From NCBI RefSeq assembly GCF_019970045.1, contig NZ_JAHXYI010000008.1:124001-188000 (forward strand): a DNA stretch of 64,000 nt, read 5' to 3'. The notes under the pieces are model-generated. The model had not been told where the DNA came from. It did no database searches and saw only the letters and a list, made by a program, of their open reading frames with translations. The position numbers were made by a program, and so were the translations under genes. Source of the stretch: Chryseobacterium sp. GVT01B (GTDB lineage: Bacteria; Bacteroidota; Bacteroidia; Flavobacteriales; Weeksellaceae). Below, piece by piece: positions 34,844 through 42,470 of the stretch (the stretch's first letter is position 1; each line of letters starts with the position of its first letter).

Positions 34844-35683
34844 TTATTTTAATGAAGAAAATTCGATAAATTCATATTCTGCTGAAGATGTGAAAAGCTG
34901 TCTTAATACTGCCGCATGGCCATTTCCTGCAATCACAAGAATTCTGTCTTCACTGTTGTGTGGTATGTTTTGAATATTGCGGAACATTCTCAGATTTCTG
35001 CTGTACCAGTAAAGGGCAAGCATATCGGCACCATCATGTTCTCTTAGTTTAAAATCTCCGCTTAAATAAGCACCATATCCGTATTGATGACTTTCTTTTG
35101 AATTCATATAAATAAAAGTGTCTAAGAGCGATTTGAAATTCTTAGGTTCAGAACTCTTGAAGAAACGGTTAAACTGTTGGGAAACCGCATCATCACTACT
35201 GAAATCATAATCTTTGCTGAGGTTGTTAAAAAATGTAGAATCAGTTTTTCCAAAATGCTTCTGAAGATCATCCCAAACAGATTCTGCATCAATGCTGAAA
35301 AGTTCATTGATTTTAAGTTCATTGGCGATTCTCATAGCAAGCTGATACCGTTCGTCTCTTTTGTCCCGGTGCTTGCCCTCACTGTATTCTTTAAGCTTTT
35401 GATTGGCATTCCAGTTTGGCCAGGCTTCAATGGCAATTTTTGTAGGCTTAAATTTTTTGATATAATCCACCAGCTCCGTGACTTCTTTTGAAGTTTTAGG
35501 ATCCAGTACATCCACCTGGTCTTCTTTATTGGTTTTATTGGCATCCAGATTAGGGTAATCAAAATGAAATGATCCAACAACCAAGACTTTAGTCTTTGGA
35601 TTTTTAAAATAATCTGAAGGCTTTGTTTGGGCAAAAACAGATGTAGACAGGCATAATAGGAAAATATAAATAATGGTTTTCAT
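34844..35683 (-). CDS. secreted DUF5694-like protein (TraB/PrgY/GumN-like)
   Basis: A 279-residue protein from the ATG at 35683, which gives a clean signal peptide (MKTIIYIFLLCLSTSVFAQ). The in-frame ATG 54 bases upstream would overlap the preceding coding region and bury the signal, so it is not used. Motifs: KVLVVGSFHFDYPNLD near the start of the mature protein, IAIEAWP, and GNGHAAVLRQLF near the C-terminus, the pair of conserved His/Glu sites of the TraB/GumN (TIKI-like) superfamily. DUF5694 is the closest name I recognise. Substrate unknown. Confidence 0.75.
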   Translation of the reverse strand: MKTIIYIFLLCLSTSVFAQTKPSDYFKNPKTKVLVVGSFHFDYPNLDANKTNKEDQVDVLDPKTSKEVTELVDYIKKFKPTKIAIEAWPNWNANQKLKEYSEGKHRDKRDERYQLAMRIANELKINELFSIDAESVWDDLQKHFGKTDSTFFNNLSKDYDFSSDDAVSQQFNRFFKSSEPKNFKSLLDTFIYMNSKESHQYGYGAYLSGDFKLREHDGADMLALYWYSRNLRMFRNIQNIPHNSEDRILVIAGNGHAAVLRQLFTSSAEYEFIEFSSLK

Positions 35684-35711
35684 AGTATTATTATTTTTTG
35701 TTTGTTTTAAA

Positions 35712-37835
35712 TTATTGAGCACGGTTTTTCTCTTCAAAATTTACCGTTCTGTTGTTTGATTTTACTTTCTGATTTCCAAAATTGTATGTGATGCTGAGTG
35801 TCATTCTTCTGGCATCCCAATAGTTGTTGAATGACTGTGTATTATCAGTAAAATACATATCAGCCTTAAATCCGGACTGCTTGAAAATATCACTCACCGA
35901 AAGGTTGACCTGAAGCGCTTTTTCCGCAAAGCTCATCTTCACCCCGGCATCCAGACTAGCTCTGTTCTTCACAGAAAGATATCCGTCACGGGAAGGCAGA
36001 TTATTCCAGTAGTTGACAAATAGCATGAATGTTTTAGCCTTATTCAGCTGGAATGTATTGTTGAAAGAATAATAAAATGACTGCCCGTTTTTAGGAACCA
36101 GATTAAACCTTGTAATCTGAGTCTGATTATAGCTGAACGAAGTTGAAATATTACTTTCCCAGATTTTGAAGAATGTATCTGTATAATTCAAATTGATTCC
36201 GTAAATATCCTGATTGTAATAGTTTTCAAAAGTGCTGGTAAGATCAATTCCGTTCAGGAAGGAGATCTGATCAAAATTATTCGTTGTTCTCTGGCAATAA
36301 AGATTGGCAGAAAATTTATTTTTAAAAATATAATTGAATTCAATATTGTGATTGAAAGAGGGCTGCAGGCTTGGATTTCCTGAATAGTAGGTATTCGGAT
36401 TAGAATACCATCGGAACGGATCTAATGCCCGGAAATAAGGACGGTTGATTCTTCGGGAATAATTAATGCTGAACTGATTATCCTGATTGGCTTTATAAGA
36501 CACATAAGCTGTCGGGAAAAATTTTCCGTAATTATTCTCAGATTTTATCTGTGTAGTGGGAGAGAAACCGCTAGTTTGTGAATATTCATAACGGAGACCT
36601 GCCTTCACAGACCATTTTTCGTTCAAATCTTTACTGGCGCTGATATACGCAGCATAGTTCTTTTCATTATAATCAAAAAGATTGCTTTTTGCAGGATCAA
36701 TGATATGATTCCCATTGATAACATTAAAGTATCCAATCTCTGAATTATTAGAAAACTGGCTGAATTTCGCACCTGTTTCTAACTGAATTTTTTTGAAGTT
36801 TAAAGTTAAATCTGCCTGTCCGGAATAGATTTTATAATCTACAGACGAAAGATTTTTGACAACCTGTGTTGAATTGCTGGCAATGTTTTTTGTGGTAAAG
36901 TTAACTTCAGTATCGGGAAGATTTCCATAGTAATTGGTTCCCAAACTTAGTTTATGTTCCCCGAATTTCTGATCAAAATATAAATTCAGCATTTGTGAAG
37001 TAAAAGAAGAACGATGTTTTGAATCCGTATTTGTCTGCAATGTGGGATTGCTTCCGGTGAGGTAATTCTGTTTTGAATTGATGTCCATATTGGAATGCCC
37101 CTTCGAAATATCATATATCAATCCGATATTGGAATTTTTCGTGAGAGAATAATCAAAATTGGCATTCAGACCTAATCCATCATTCATATCTCTTCTTTCA
37201 TCTCTGCTTATAGAGGAGTTTTCACCTATTATCTTATAGTTTTCTACCGATCTTTTGTCTCCATCGTATCCCTGAATTTTTACCGAAGCTTTCATCTTTT
37301 CATTCTGGTAGTTTACTCCTGCTGCAGTGCTGAATGCAGCGTATGTTTTTTGAGTATAATTCTTAGTCAGATAACCGTTCCACCCGAGATTCTGATTTTT
37401 TTTAAGAACAATATTAATAATCCCGCTGTTTCCCTGAGCTTCATATTTGGCAGGCGGTGTGGTGATCACTTCAATTTTAAGGATGTTTTCAGAACGAAGG
37501 TTTCTCAGATAATTGATCAGTTCAGATCCGGAAAGATTAAGCATCCGATCATTCACCATCACAGAAACTCCATTTTTTCCTGCAATGGAAAGAAGACCTT
37601 TGTTCTCATCTACCTGTAATAAAGGAGTTCCTGCCAAAACCTCAGTTCCTGAGCTTCCCTGCGAAAGCATAGAATTCTGAACATTATAAACAAGACGATC
37701 TACTTTTCGCTCTACCAGAACTTTTTTACCGTTCACCGTTACTGCCTCAATTTTGTTAACGTTTGCAGTATCTTTAGTTTGTGCGGTTACCAAAGAACAA
37801 ACAAGTGTAGTTATAAATAAAAACTGTTTTTTCAT
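35712..37835 (-). CDS. outer-membrane beta-barrel protein, TonB-receptor-like (OMP_b-brl_3 type)
   Basis: A 707-residue protein with a signal peptide (MKKQFLFITTLVCSLVTAQ), a short plug-like domain (about 25-150: VDRLVYNVQNSMLSQGS, VMVNDRMLNLSGSELINYLRN, IEVITTPPAKYEAQGNSGIINIV) and a long barrel. It belongs to the same family as the protein at 29246-31471 and also lacks an N-terminal carboxypeptidase-like domain. It is transcribed away from the LytS/LytTR pair, with 191 bases between, so that pair may control it. Substrate unknown. Confidence 0.85.
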   Translation of the reverse strand: MKKQFLFITTLVCSLVTAQTKDTANVNKIEAVTVNGKKVLVERKVDRLVYNVQNSMLSQGSSGTEVLAGTPLLQVDENKGLLSIAGKNGVSVMVNDRMLNLSGSELINYLRNLRSENILKIEVITTPPAKYEAQGNSGIINIVLKKNQNLGWNGYLTKNYTQKTYAAFSTAAGVNYQNEKMKASVKIQGYDGDKRSVENYKIIGENSSISRDERRDMNDGLGLNANFDYSLTKNSNIGLIYDISKGHSNMDINSKQNYLTGSNPTLQTNTDSKHRSSFTSQMLNLYFDQKFGEHKLSLGTNYYGNLPDTEVNFTTKNIASNSTQVVKNLSSVDYKIYSGQADLTLNFKKIQLETGAKFSQFSNNSEIGYFNVINGNHIIDPAKSNLFDYNEKNYAAYISASKDLNEKWSVKAGLRYEYSQTSGFSPTTQIKSENNYGKFFPTAYVSYKANQDNQFSINYSRRINRPYFRALDPFRWYSNPNTYYSGNPSLQPSFNHNIEFNYIFKNKFSANLYCQRTTNNFDQISFLNGIDLTSTFENYYNQDIYGINLNYTDTFFKIWESNISTSFSYNQTQITRFNLVPKNGQSFYYSFNNTFQLNKAKTFMLFVNYWNNLPSRDGYLSVKNRASLDAGVKMSFAEKALQVNLSVSDIFKQSGFKADMYFTDNTQSFNNYWDARRMTLSITYNFGNQKVKSNNRTVNFEEKNRAQ

Positions 37836-37882
37836 AAGATGTAAATAACAGATTAAATGCTGTTTAGTTTAAATTTCTGTGA

Positions 37883-37890
37883 CAAAAGTA
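37883..37890 (-). promoter_or_regulatory. -7 promoter element for the 35712-37835 gene (TACTTTTG)
   Basis: Exact TAnnTTTG match on the minus strand, 47 bases upstream of the start; no clear -33. Confidence 0.4.
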
Positions 37891-38026
37891 TAAGAAGGTC
37901 ATTTGAAAAGAAATAGTATTTAGATGAAGGCGATGATTTTGGATGTCAAAATAGTTTCGTCGGAAAAAAATAGGTTTTTGTCGAAAAGGGTTGATGAATT
38001 GTCCCTGCAGAGATTTATATTTGATT

Positions 38027-39046
38027 ATGAATAAAAAGCAAATTATCTGGCTTCAAATTATTTACTGGGGATTCAATTTTTTTGGAACCGTCATTACGCC
38101 TAATTTTTTTGTTCCGGAGACCAATCGTCCTGAATTACATATTCTGAGAATTACCTATTTTATTGTAAAAATTACCACATTCTATATTTCCTATCTGTTT
38201 ATATTTCCAAAGGTTTTTAAGCTTGAGAAACTGTATTCAGCGGTTTTCGTTTTTATCCTGACATTGTTATGTTTTGCCAGCATGAGATATGCTTTGGAAG
38301 AAATGATTCTGCCCTCTACTCTGGGTTTCCGGAATTATGATGAAAAAACAGGCCTTCTTTACTATTTTTTTGATAATATTTATAACAGTTCCCTGACTAC
38401 TTTTATAGCGGGTATTCTTTGGATACTGGAAAAGTATGGAGTTGCGGAAAATGATAAAAAACAACTTCTGATCGAAAAAAAACAGGCGGAACTGCAGGCA
38501 CTGAAGACTCAGATCAATCCTCATTTTATTTTTAATTCATTAAATAATATTTATTCCCTGGTCTATCAGAAATCAGATAAAGCACTTCCTGCCATTGAAG
38601 AACTTGGGCAATTGCTGAGGTACAGCACAAAAGACCTTGAAAAAGACTCTATTCCTCTGGATAAGGAAGTTGGATATATTGACAGTCTTATTGCTTTGGA
38701 GAAACTTAGAATCAGGAATCCAGAGTTATTGATTATAGAAAAAAATATTCAACATCCTCATCTGAAGATTTCACCGATGTTGTTGGTCCCATTTGTTGAG
38801 AATGCTTTTAAACATGGTGATTTCCGGAATAAAGGGTTTGAGATGAAAATTTCAGATCATGACAAGGTGCTGCATTTTTATCTTTTAAACTTTAAGACAC
38901 AGAAAATGAAAGATACTGTTTCTGGAATAGGAATTCAGAATGTGAAAAAAAGATTGGAAATTTTGTATCCTAAACACCAGCTGGAAATCAAAGATTCAGA
39001 AACGGAATTTATTGTAGATTTAAAAATTGATTTGAAGGATGAATAA
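38027..39046 (+). CDS. LytS/YehU-type sensor histidine kinase
   Basis: A 339-residue membrane kinase from the ATG at 38027 (MNKKQIIWLQ), preferred over an upstream in-frame ATG because it gives a normal N-terminal helix. It has about four membrane helices in the first 140 residues, then a coiled linker and the His_kinase domain (PF06580 type) with QINPHFIFNSLNNIYSL (the phospho-His), and the ATP-binding N-box VPFVENAFKHG and GIGIQNVKKRLE. It overlaps the response regulator by 8 bases, so they act as a pair. The signal is unknown. Confidence 0.92.
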   Translation: MNKKQIIWLQIIYWGFNFFGTVITPNFFVPETNRPELHILRITYFIVKITTFYISYLFIFPKVFKLEKLYSAVFVFILTLLCFASMRYALEEMILPSTLGFRNYDEKTGLLYYFFDNIYNSSLTTFIAGILWILEKYGVAENDKKQLLIEKKQAELQALKTQINPHFIFNSLNNIYSLVYQKSDKALPAIEELGQLLRYSTKDLEKDSIPLDKEVGYIDSLIALEKLRIRNPELLIIEKNIQHPHLKISPMLLVPFVENAFKHGDFRNKGFEMKISDHDKVLHFYLLNFKTQKMKDTVSGIGIQNVKKRLEILYPKHQLEIKDSETEFIVDLKIDLKDE

Positions 39047-39716
39047 GATAAAATGCATTATTGTTGATGACGAACCATTGGCAATCTCTCTTCTGGAGCA
39101 TTATGTGGAGAAAACTCCTTTTCTTGAACTGGTTTTCTCTACAGAAAATCCGATTCTGGCTTTAGAATATCTGCAGAAAAATGATTCAGACCTCATCTTT
39201 CTGGATATTCAGATGCCGGAACTTACGGGAATCAATTTTATGAAGATTGTGGGAGCCAATCAAAAATATATTTTAACAACCGCTTATTCGGAATATGCAT
39301 TGGAAGGCTATGAACATAATGTGGTAGATTATCTTCTAAAACCTATTTCTTTTGAAAGGTTTCAAAAGAGCGTATTAAAAGCTCAGGAACGTTTTTCTTT
39401 TCCACAGGAAGAAAATACCCATTTCTTTGTGAAATCTTCGGGGCAAAGGCATCGGATCGGTTTTCAAGAAATTCTTTACGTTGAAAGCATCAAAGACTAT
39501 GTCAATATCCGAACAGAAAGTAATGAATATATTGTTTTGGATACTCTTAAATCTATGGAAAATCAGCTTTCTGAAAAATTTGTAAGAATTCACAAATCTT
39601 TCATTGTCAATTTGGATAAAATCAAAAGTATCGGGGCAAAAAAAGTTATTCTTTTTGAATATGAAATTCCGATTGGTGAAAGCTATAGAGCGGGGCTTTT
39701 GGATAGGTTAAAATAA
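39039..39716 (+). CDS. LytTR-family response regulator
   Basis: A 225-residue regulator. The receiver domain (about 1-118) has the acidic pocket DDEP (about 10-13) and the phospho-accepting Asp in DLIFLDIQMPELTG (about 55), plus K in the LLKPIS turn. The C-terminal LytTR DNA-binding domain (about 130-225) has the family stretch FVKSSGQRHRIGFQEILYVES and VRIHKSFIVNLDKI. Translationally coupled to the histidine kinase. Confidence 0.94.
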   Translation: MNKIKCIIVDDEPLAISLLEHYVEKTPFLELVFSTENPILALEYLQKNDSDLIFLDIQMPELTGINFMKIVGANQKYILTTAYSEYALEGYEHNVVDYLLKPISFERFQKSVLKAQERFSFPQEENTHFFVKSSGQRHRIGFQEILYVESIKDYVNIRTESNEYIVLDTLKSMENQLSEKFVRIHKSFIVNLDKIKSIGAKKVILFEYEIPIGESYRAGLLDRLK

Positions 39717-39723
39717 GTATATT

Positions 39724-39793
39724 GTAAGTTTTGGCTAAAGCCAATTAGAATGGATGCCTAAAAATCTGGTGAACTAAAGTCCACCTCTATTGA
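39724..39793 (-). repeat. two-hairpin dispersed repeat, copy 2 (inverted)
   Basis: Read on the minus strand it starts TCAATAGAGG, has hairpin 1 GGTGGACTTTAGTTCACC and hairpin 2 TTGGCTTTAGCCAA, then AACTTAC. It aligns over its whole length with copy 1 at 29112-29178, hairpin cores differing by compensatory changes. Confidence 0.7.
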
Positions 39794-39830
39794 ATTTCCA
39801 TAACATCGATATTTCTATGTGGTAAAACAA

Positions 39831-39858
39831 AAAGACGACTTCAATTGAAGCCGCCTTT
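39831..39858 (-). terminator. terminator of acnA
   Basis: On the minus strand AAAGGCGGCTTCAA pairs with TTGAAGTCGTCTTT (two G-U pairs), followed by a T-rich tail. Confidence 0.8.
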
Positions 39859-39883
39859 ATATTAATTAATCTAACAATTAATC

Positions 39884-42151
39884 TTATTTTTCCTGTTGTT
39901 TGATCAGGTTCAGAGCAGAACCAGCCTTAAACCAATCAATCTGCTGATCGTTGTAAGTGTGGTTAGCCATGATGATATTTTTAGTTCCGTCAGCGTGAAC
40001 GAATTCCAAAGTCAGTTGTTTTCCTGGTGCAAACTGATCAAGATCTAAGAAGTTAACCGTATCATCTTCCTGGATTTTGTCATAATCAGCCTCATTGGCG
40101 AAAGTGATTCCAAGCATTCCTTGTTTCTTAAGGTTGGTTTCATGGATTCTCGCGAATGATTTTACCAATACAGCTTTCACCCCAAGGTGTCTTGGCTCCA
40201 TAGCAGCGTGCTCTCTTGAAGAACCTTCACCGTAGTTCTGGTCTCCTACAACAATTGTTGGAACGCCTGCAGCTTTATAAGCTCTTTGTACAGCCGGAAC
40301 TTCACCGTATTCACCGGTTAATTCGTTTTTAACTTTATTGGTTTCCATGTTGTAAGCATTTACAGCTCCAATCAACATGTTGTTTGAAATATTATCTAAA
40401 TGACCTCTGTATTTCAACCATGGTCCAGCCATAGAAATGTGGTCAGTAGTACATTTTCCGAAAGCTTTGATCAATACTTTAGCTCCTTCAATGTTTTTAC
40501 CATCCCAAGCCGGGAATTCTTCCAGTAACTGAAGCCTGTCCGAAGTAGGGCTTACATTCACAACAACGCTTGAACCGTCTTCTGATGGAGCCTGATATCC
40601 GTTATCATCTACAGCAAAACCTTTTTCAGGAAGTTCAAAACCTTTAGGCTCATCAAGTTTTACCTGCTCACCTGATTCGTTAGTTAATGTATCTGTAATT
40701 GGGTTAAAGTCTAATCTACCTGAGATTGCAACAGCTGCTACCATTTCAGGAGAAGCTACAAATGCATGGGTATTTGGGTTACCATCCGCTCTTTTTGCAA
40801 AGTTTCTGTTGAAAGAGTGAATAATTGAGTTTTTCTCTCCTTTTTCAGCACCTTCTCTGTCCCATTGTCCGATACATGGTCCACAAGCGTTGGTAAAGAT
40901 TCTTGCGTTTTCAAATTTTCTGAAAGAATCTAAGAATCCGTCTCTTTCTGCTGTGAATTTCACCTGCTCAGAACCTGGATTGATCCCCAGGATAGCTTTA
41001 GGTTTTACTCCTTTTGAAACAGCATCCTCTACAATAGAAGCAGCTCTTGATAAATCTTCATAAGAAGAGTTGGTACAAGATCCGATAAGTGCCCATTCTA
41101 CTTCTAGAGGCCATCCGTTAGCTTCTGCTTTAGCTCTGAATTCAGAAACAGGAGTCGCCAAATCCGGAGTGAAAGGTCCGTTTAAGTGTGGAGCCAGTTC
41201 AGAAAGGTTGATTTCAATTAATTGGTCGAAATATTGTTCCGGGTTTGCATATACTTCTGCATCACCTGTTAAATGCTCAGCAATTTTATCGGCAGCATCT
41301 ACCACATCCTGTCTTCCGGTAGCAGCAAGATATCTTCTCATAGAATCGTCATATCCGAAAGTAGAAGTTGTTGCTCCGATTTCTGCACCCATGTTACAGA
41401 TAGTTCCTTTACCTGTAGCTGAAAGAGATTCTGCTCCTTCACCGAAATATTCTACGATGCATCCTGTTCCTCCTTTTACGGTAAGGATTCCGGCTACTTT
41501 TAAGATAACGTCTTTTGCAGAAGTCCATCCGCTCATTTTACCGGTTAATTTTACCCCGATAAGTTTTGGCATTTTAAGCTCCCAGGCCATTCCTGCCATT
41601 ACATCTACCGCATCAGCACCACCTACACCTATGGCTACCATTCCTAGTCCGCCTGCATTTACGGTGTGTGAATCTGTACCAATCATCATTCCTCCAGGGA
41701 AAGCATAATTTTCCAGTACAACCTGGTGAATGATACCAGCTCCCGGCTTCCAGAATCCGATTCCGTATTTATCACATACAGAACTCAGAAAGTTGAATAC
41801 CTCGGAGTTTTTGTTGATACCTTCCTGTAAATCTTTATCAGCACCTACTTTTGCCTGGATCAGGTGATCTGCGTGAGCAGTGGAAGGAACAGCAACTTTA
41901 GTTTTTCCTGCCTGCATGAACTGTAAAAGTGCCATCTGTGCAGTGGCATCCTGCATTGCTACTCTGTCTGGTGCGAAGTCTACATAAGAGTTTCCTCTTT
42001 CATAAGCCTGTGTAGCATTTCCTTCCCAAAGGTGGGTGTAAAGGATTTTTTCTGAAAGGGTAAGAGGTTTTCCCACGATTTGTCTTGCCGCAGCAATTCT
42101 TTCAGGGTAACGCTCGTACACTTTTTTGATCATATCAATATCAAAAGTCAT
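39884..42151 (-). CDS. acnA: aconitate hydratase, mitochondrial/AcnA type
   Basis: A 755-residue aconitase that interconverts citrate and isocitrate. Cluster and substrate motifs are visible: AHADHLIQAKVGADKDL (about 92), GIGFWKPGAGIIHQVVLENYA (about 130), IGTDSHTVNAGGLG (about 157), a GSCTNSSYEDL Cys (about 358) and NACGPCIGQWDR (about 424) giving the three [4Fe-4S] ligands, and the C-terminal swivel domain with YGEGSSREHAAMEPRHLG (about 646). It resembles the mitochondrial-type enzyme. A second aconitase of a different family follows upstream on the same strand. Confidence 0.95.
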   Translation of the reverse strand: MTFDIDMIKKVYERYPERIAAARQIVGKPLTLSEKILYTHLWEGNATQAYERGNSYVDFAPDRVAMQDATAQMALLQFMQAGKTKVAVPSTAHADHLIQAKVGADKDLQEGINKNSEVFNFLSSVCDKYGIGFWKPGAGIIHQVVLENYAFPGGMMIGTDSHTVNAGGLGMVAIGVGGADAVDVMAGMAWELKMPKLIGVKLTGKMSGWTSAKDVILKVAGILTVKGGTGCIVEYFGEGAESLSATGKGTICNMGAEIGATTSTFGYDDSMRRYLAATGRQDVVDAADKIAEHLTGDAEVYANPEQYFDQLIEINLSELAPHLNGPFTPDLATPVSEFRAKAEANGWPLEVEWALIGSCTNSSYEDLSRAASIVEDAVSKGVKPKAILGINPGSEQVKFTAERDGFLDSFRKFENARIFTNACGPCIGQWDREGAEKGEKNSIIHSFNRNFAKRADGNPNTHAFVASPEMVAAVAISGRLDFNPITDTLTNESGEQVKLDEPKGFELPEKGFAVDDNGYQAPSEDGSSVVVNVSPTSDRLQLLEEFPAWDGKNIEGAKVLIKAFGKCTTDHISMAGPWLKYRGHLDNISNNMLIGAVNAYNMETNKVKNELTGEYGEVPAVQRAYKAAGVPTIVVGDQNYGEGSSREHAAMEPRHLGVKAVLVKSFARIHETNLKKQGMLGITFANEADYDKIQEDDTVNFLDLDQFAPGKQLTLEFVHADGTKNIIMANHTYNDQQIDWFKAGSALNLIKQQEK

Positions 42152-42386
42152 ATCGTATTTTAATTTTGTTCTTTTTCCGTTTAATGCTTCTTTCTCTTAT
42201 GTTTGAAAAAGAAAAATCAATTCTTTATACATCAAAAAACGTTCCTATAATCCACTAACAGGATGATTTTGACGATATATTCAAGAGATTTTATAACTTT
42301 CAATTTAAGAAAAAATAGATTCTATTTTCGAGATTTTATCAGAAAAAAAATGTATTTAACTTAAAATAGAAACATTCTAAACAAAA

Positions 42387-42429
42387 AATTGGAAGATTTT
42401 AAATCCTAAAGGACTAAAATCTTCCAATT
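42387..42429 (-). terminator. terminator of acnB
   Basis: A perfect 15-bp stem (AATTGGAAGATTTTA with TAAAATCTTCCAATT) with an A-rich tract on the left, so a T-run on the minus strand. The rest of the 319-base gap 42152-42470 is AT-rich and holds no gene that I can see. Confidence 0.9.
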
Positions 42430-42470
42430 ATATAATTTTCAATAGTCTTACGACTTATTTATGAATTCTA

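Noticed and set aside
41070..41708. Long open frame (212 codons) on the plus strand, opposite acnA
   Set aside because: Lies entirely antisense to well-conserved aconitase sequence; low-complexity Ser/Pro-rich product, no recognisable domain.
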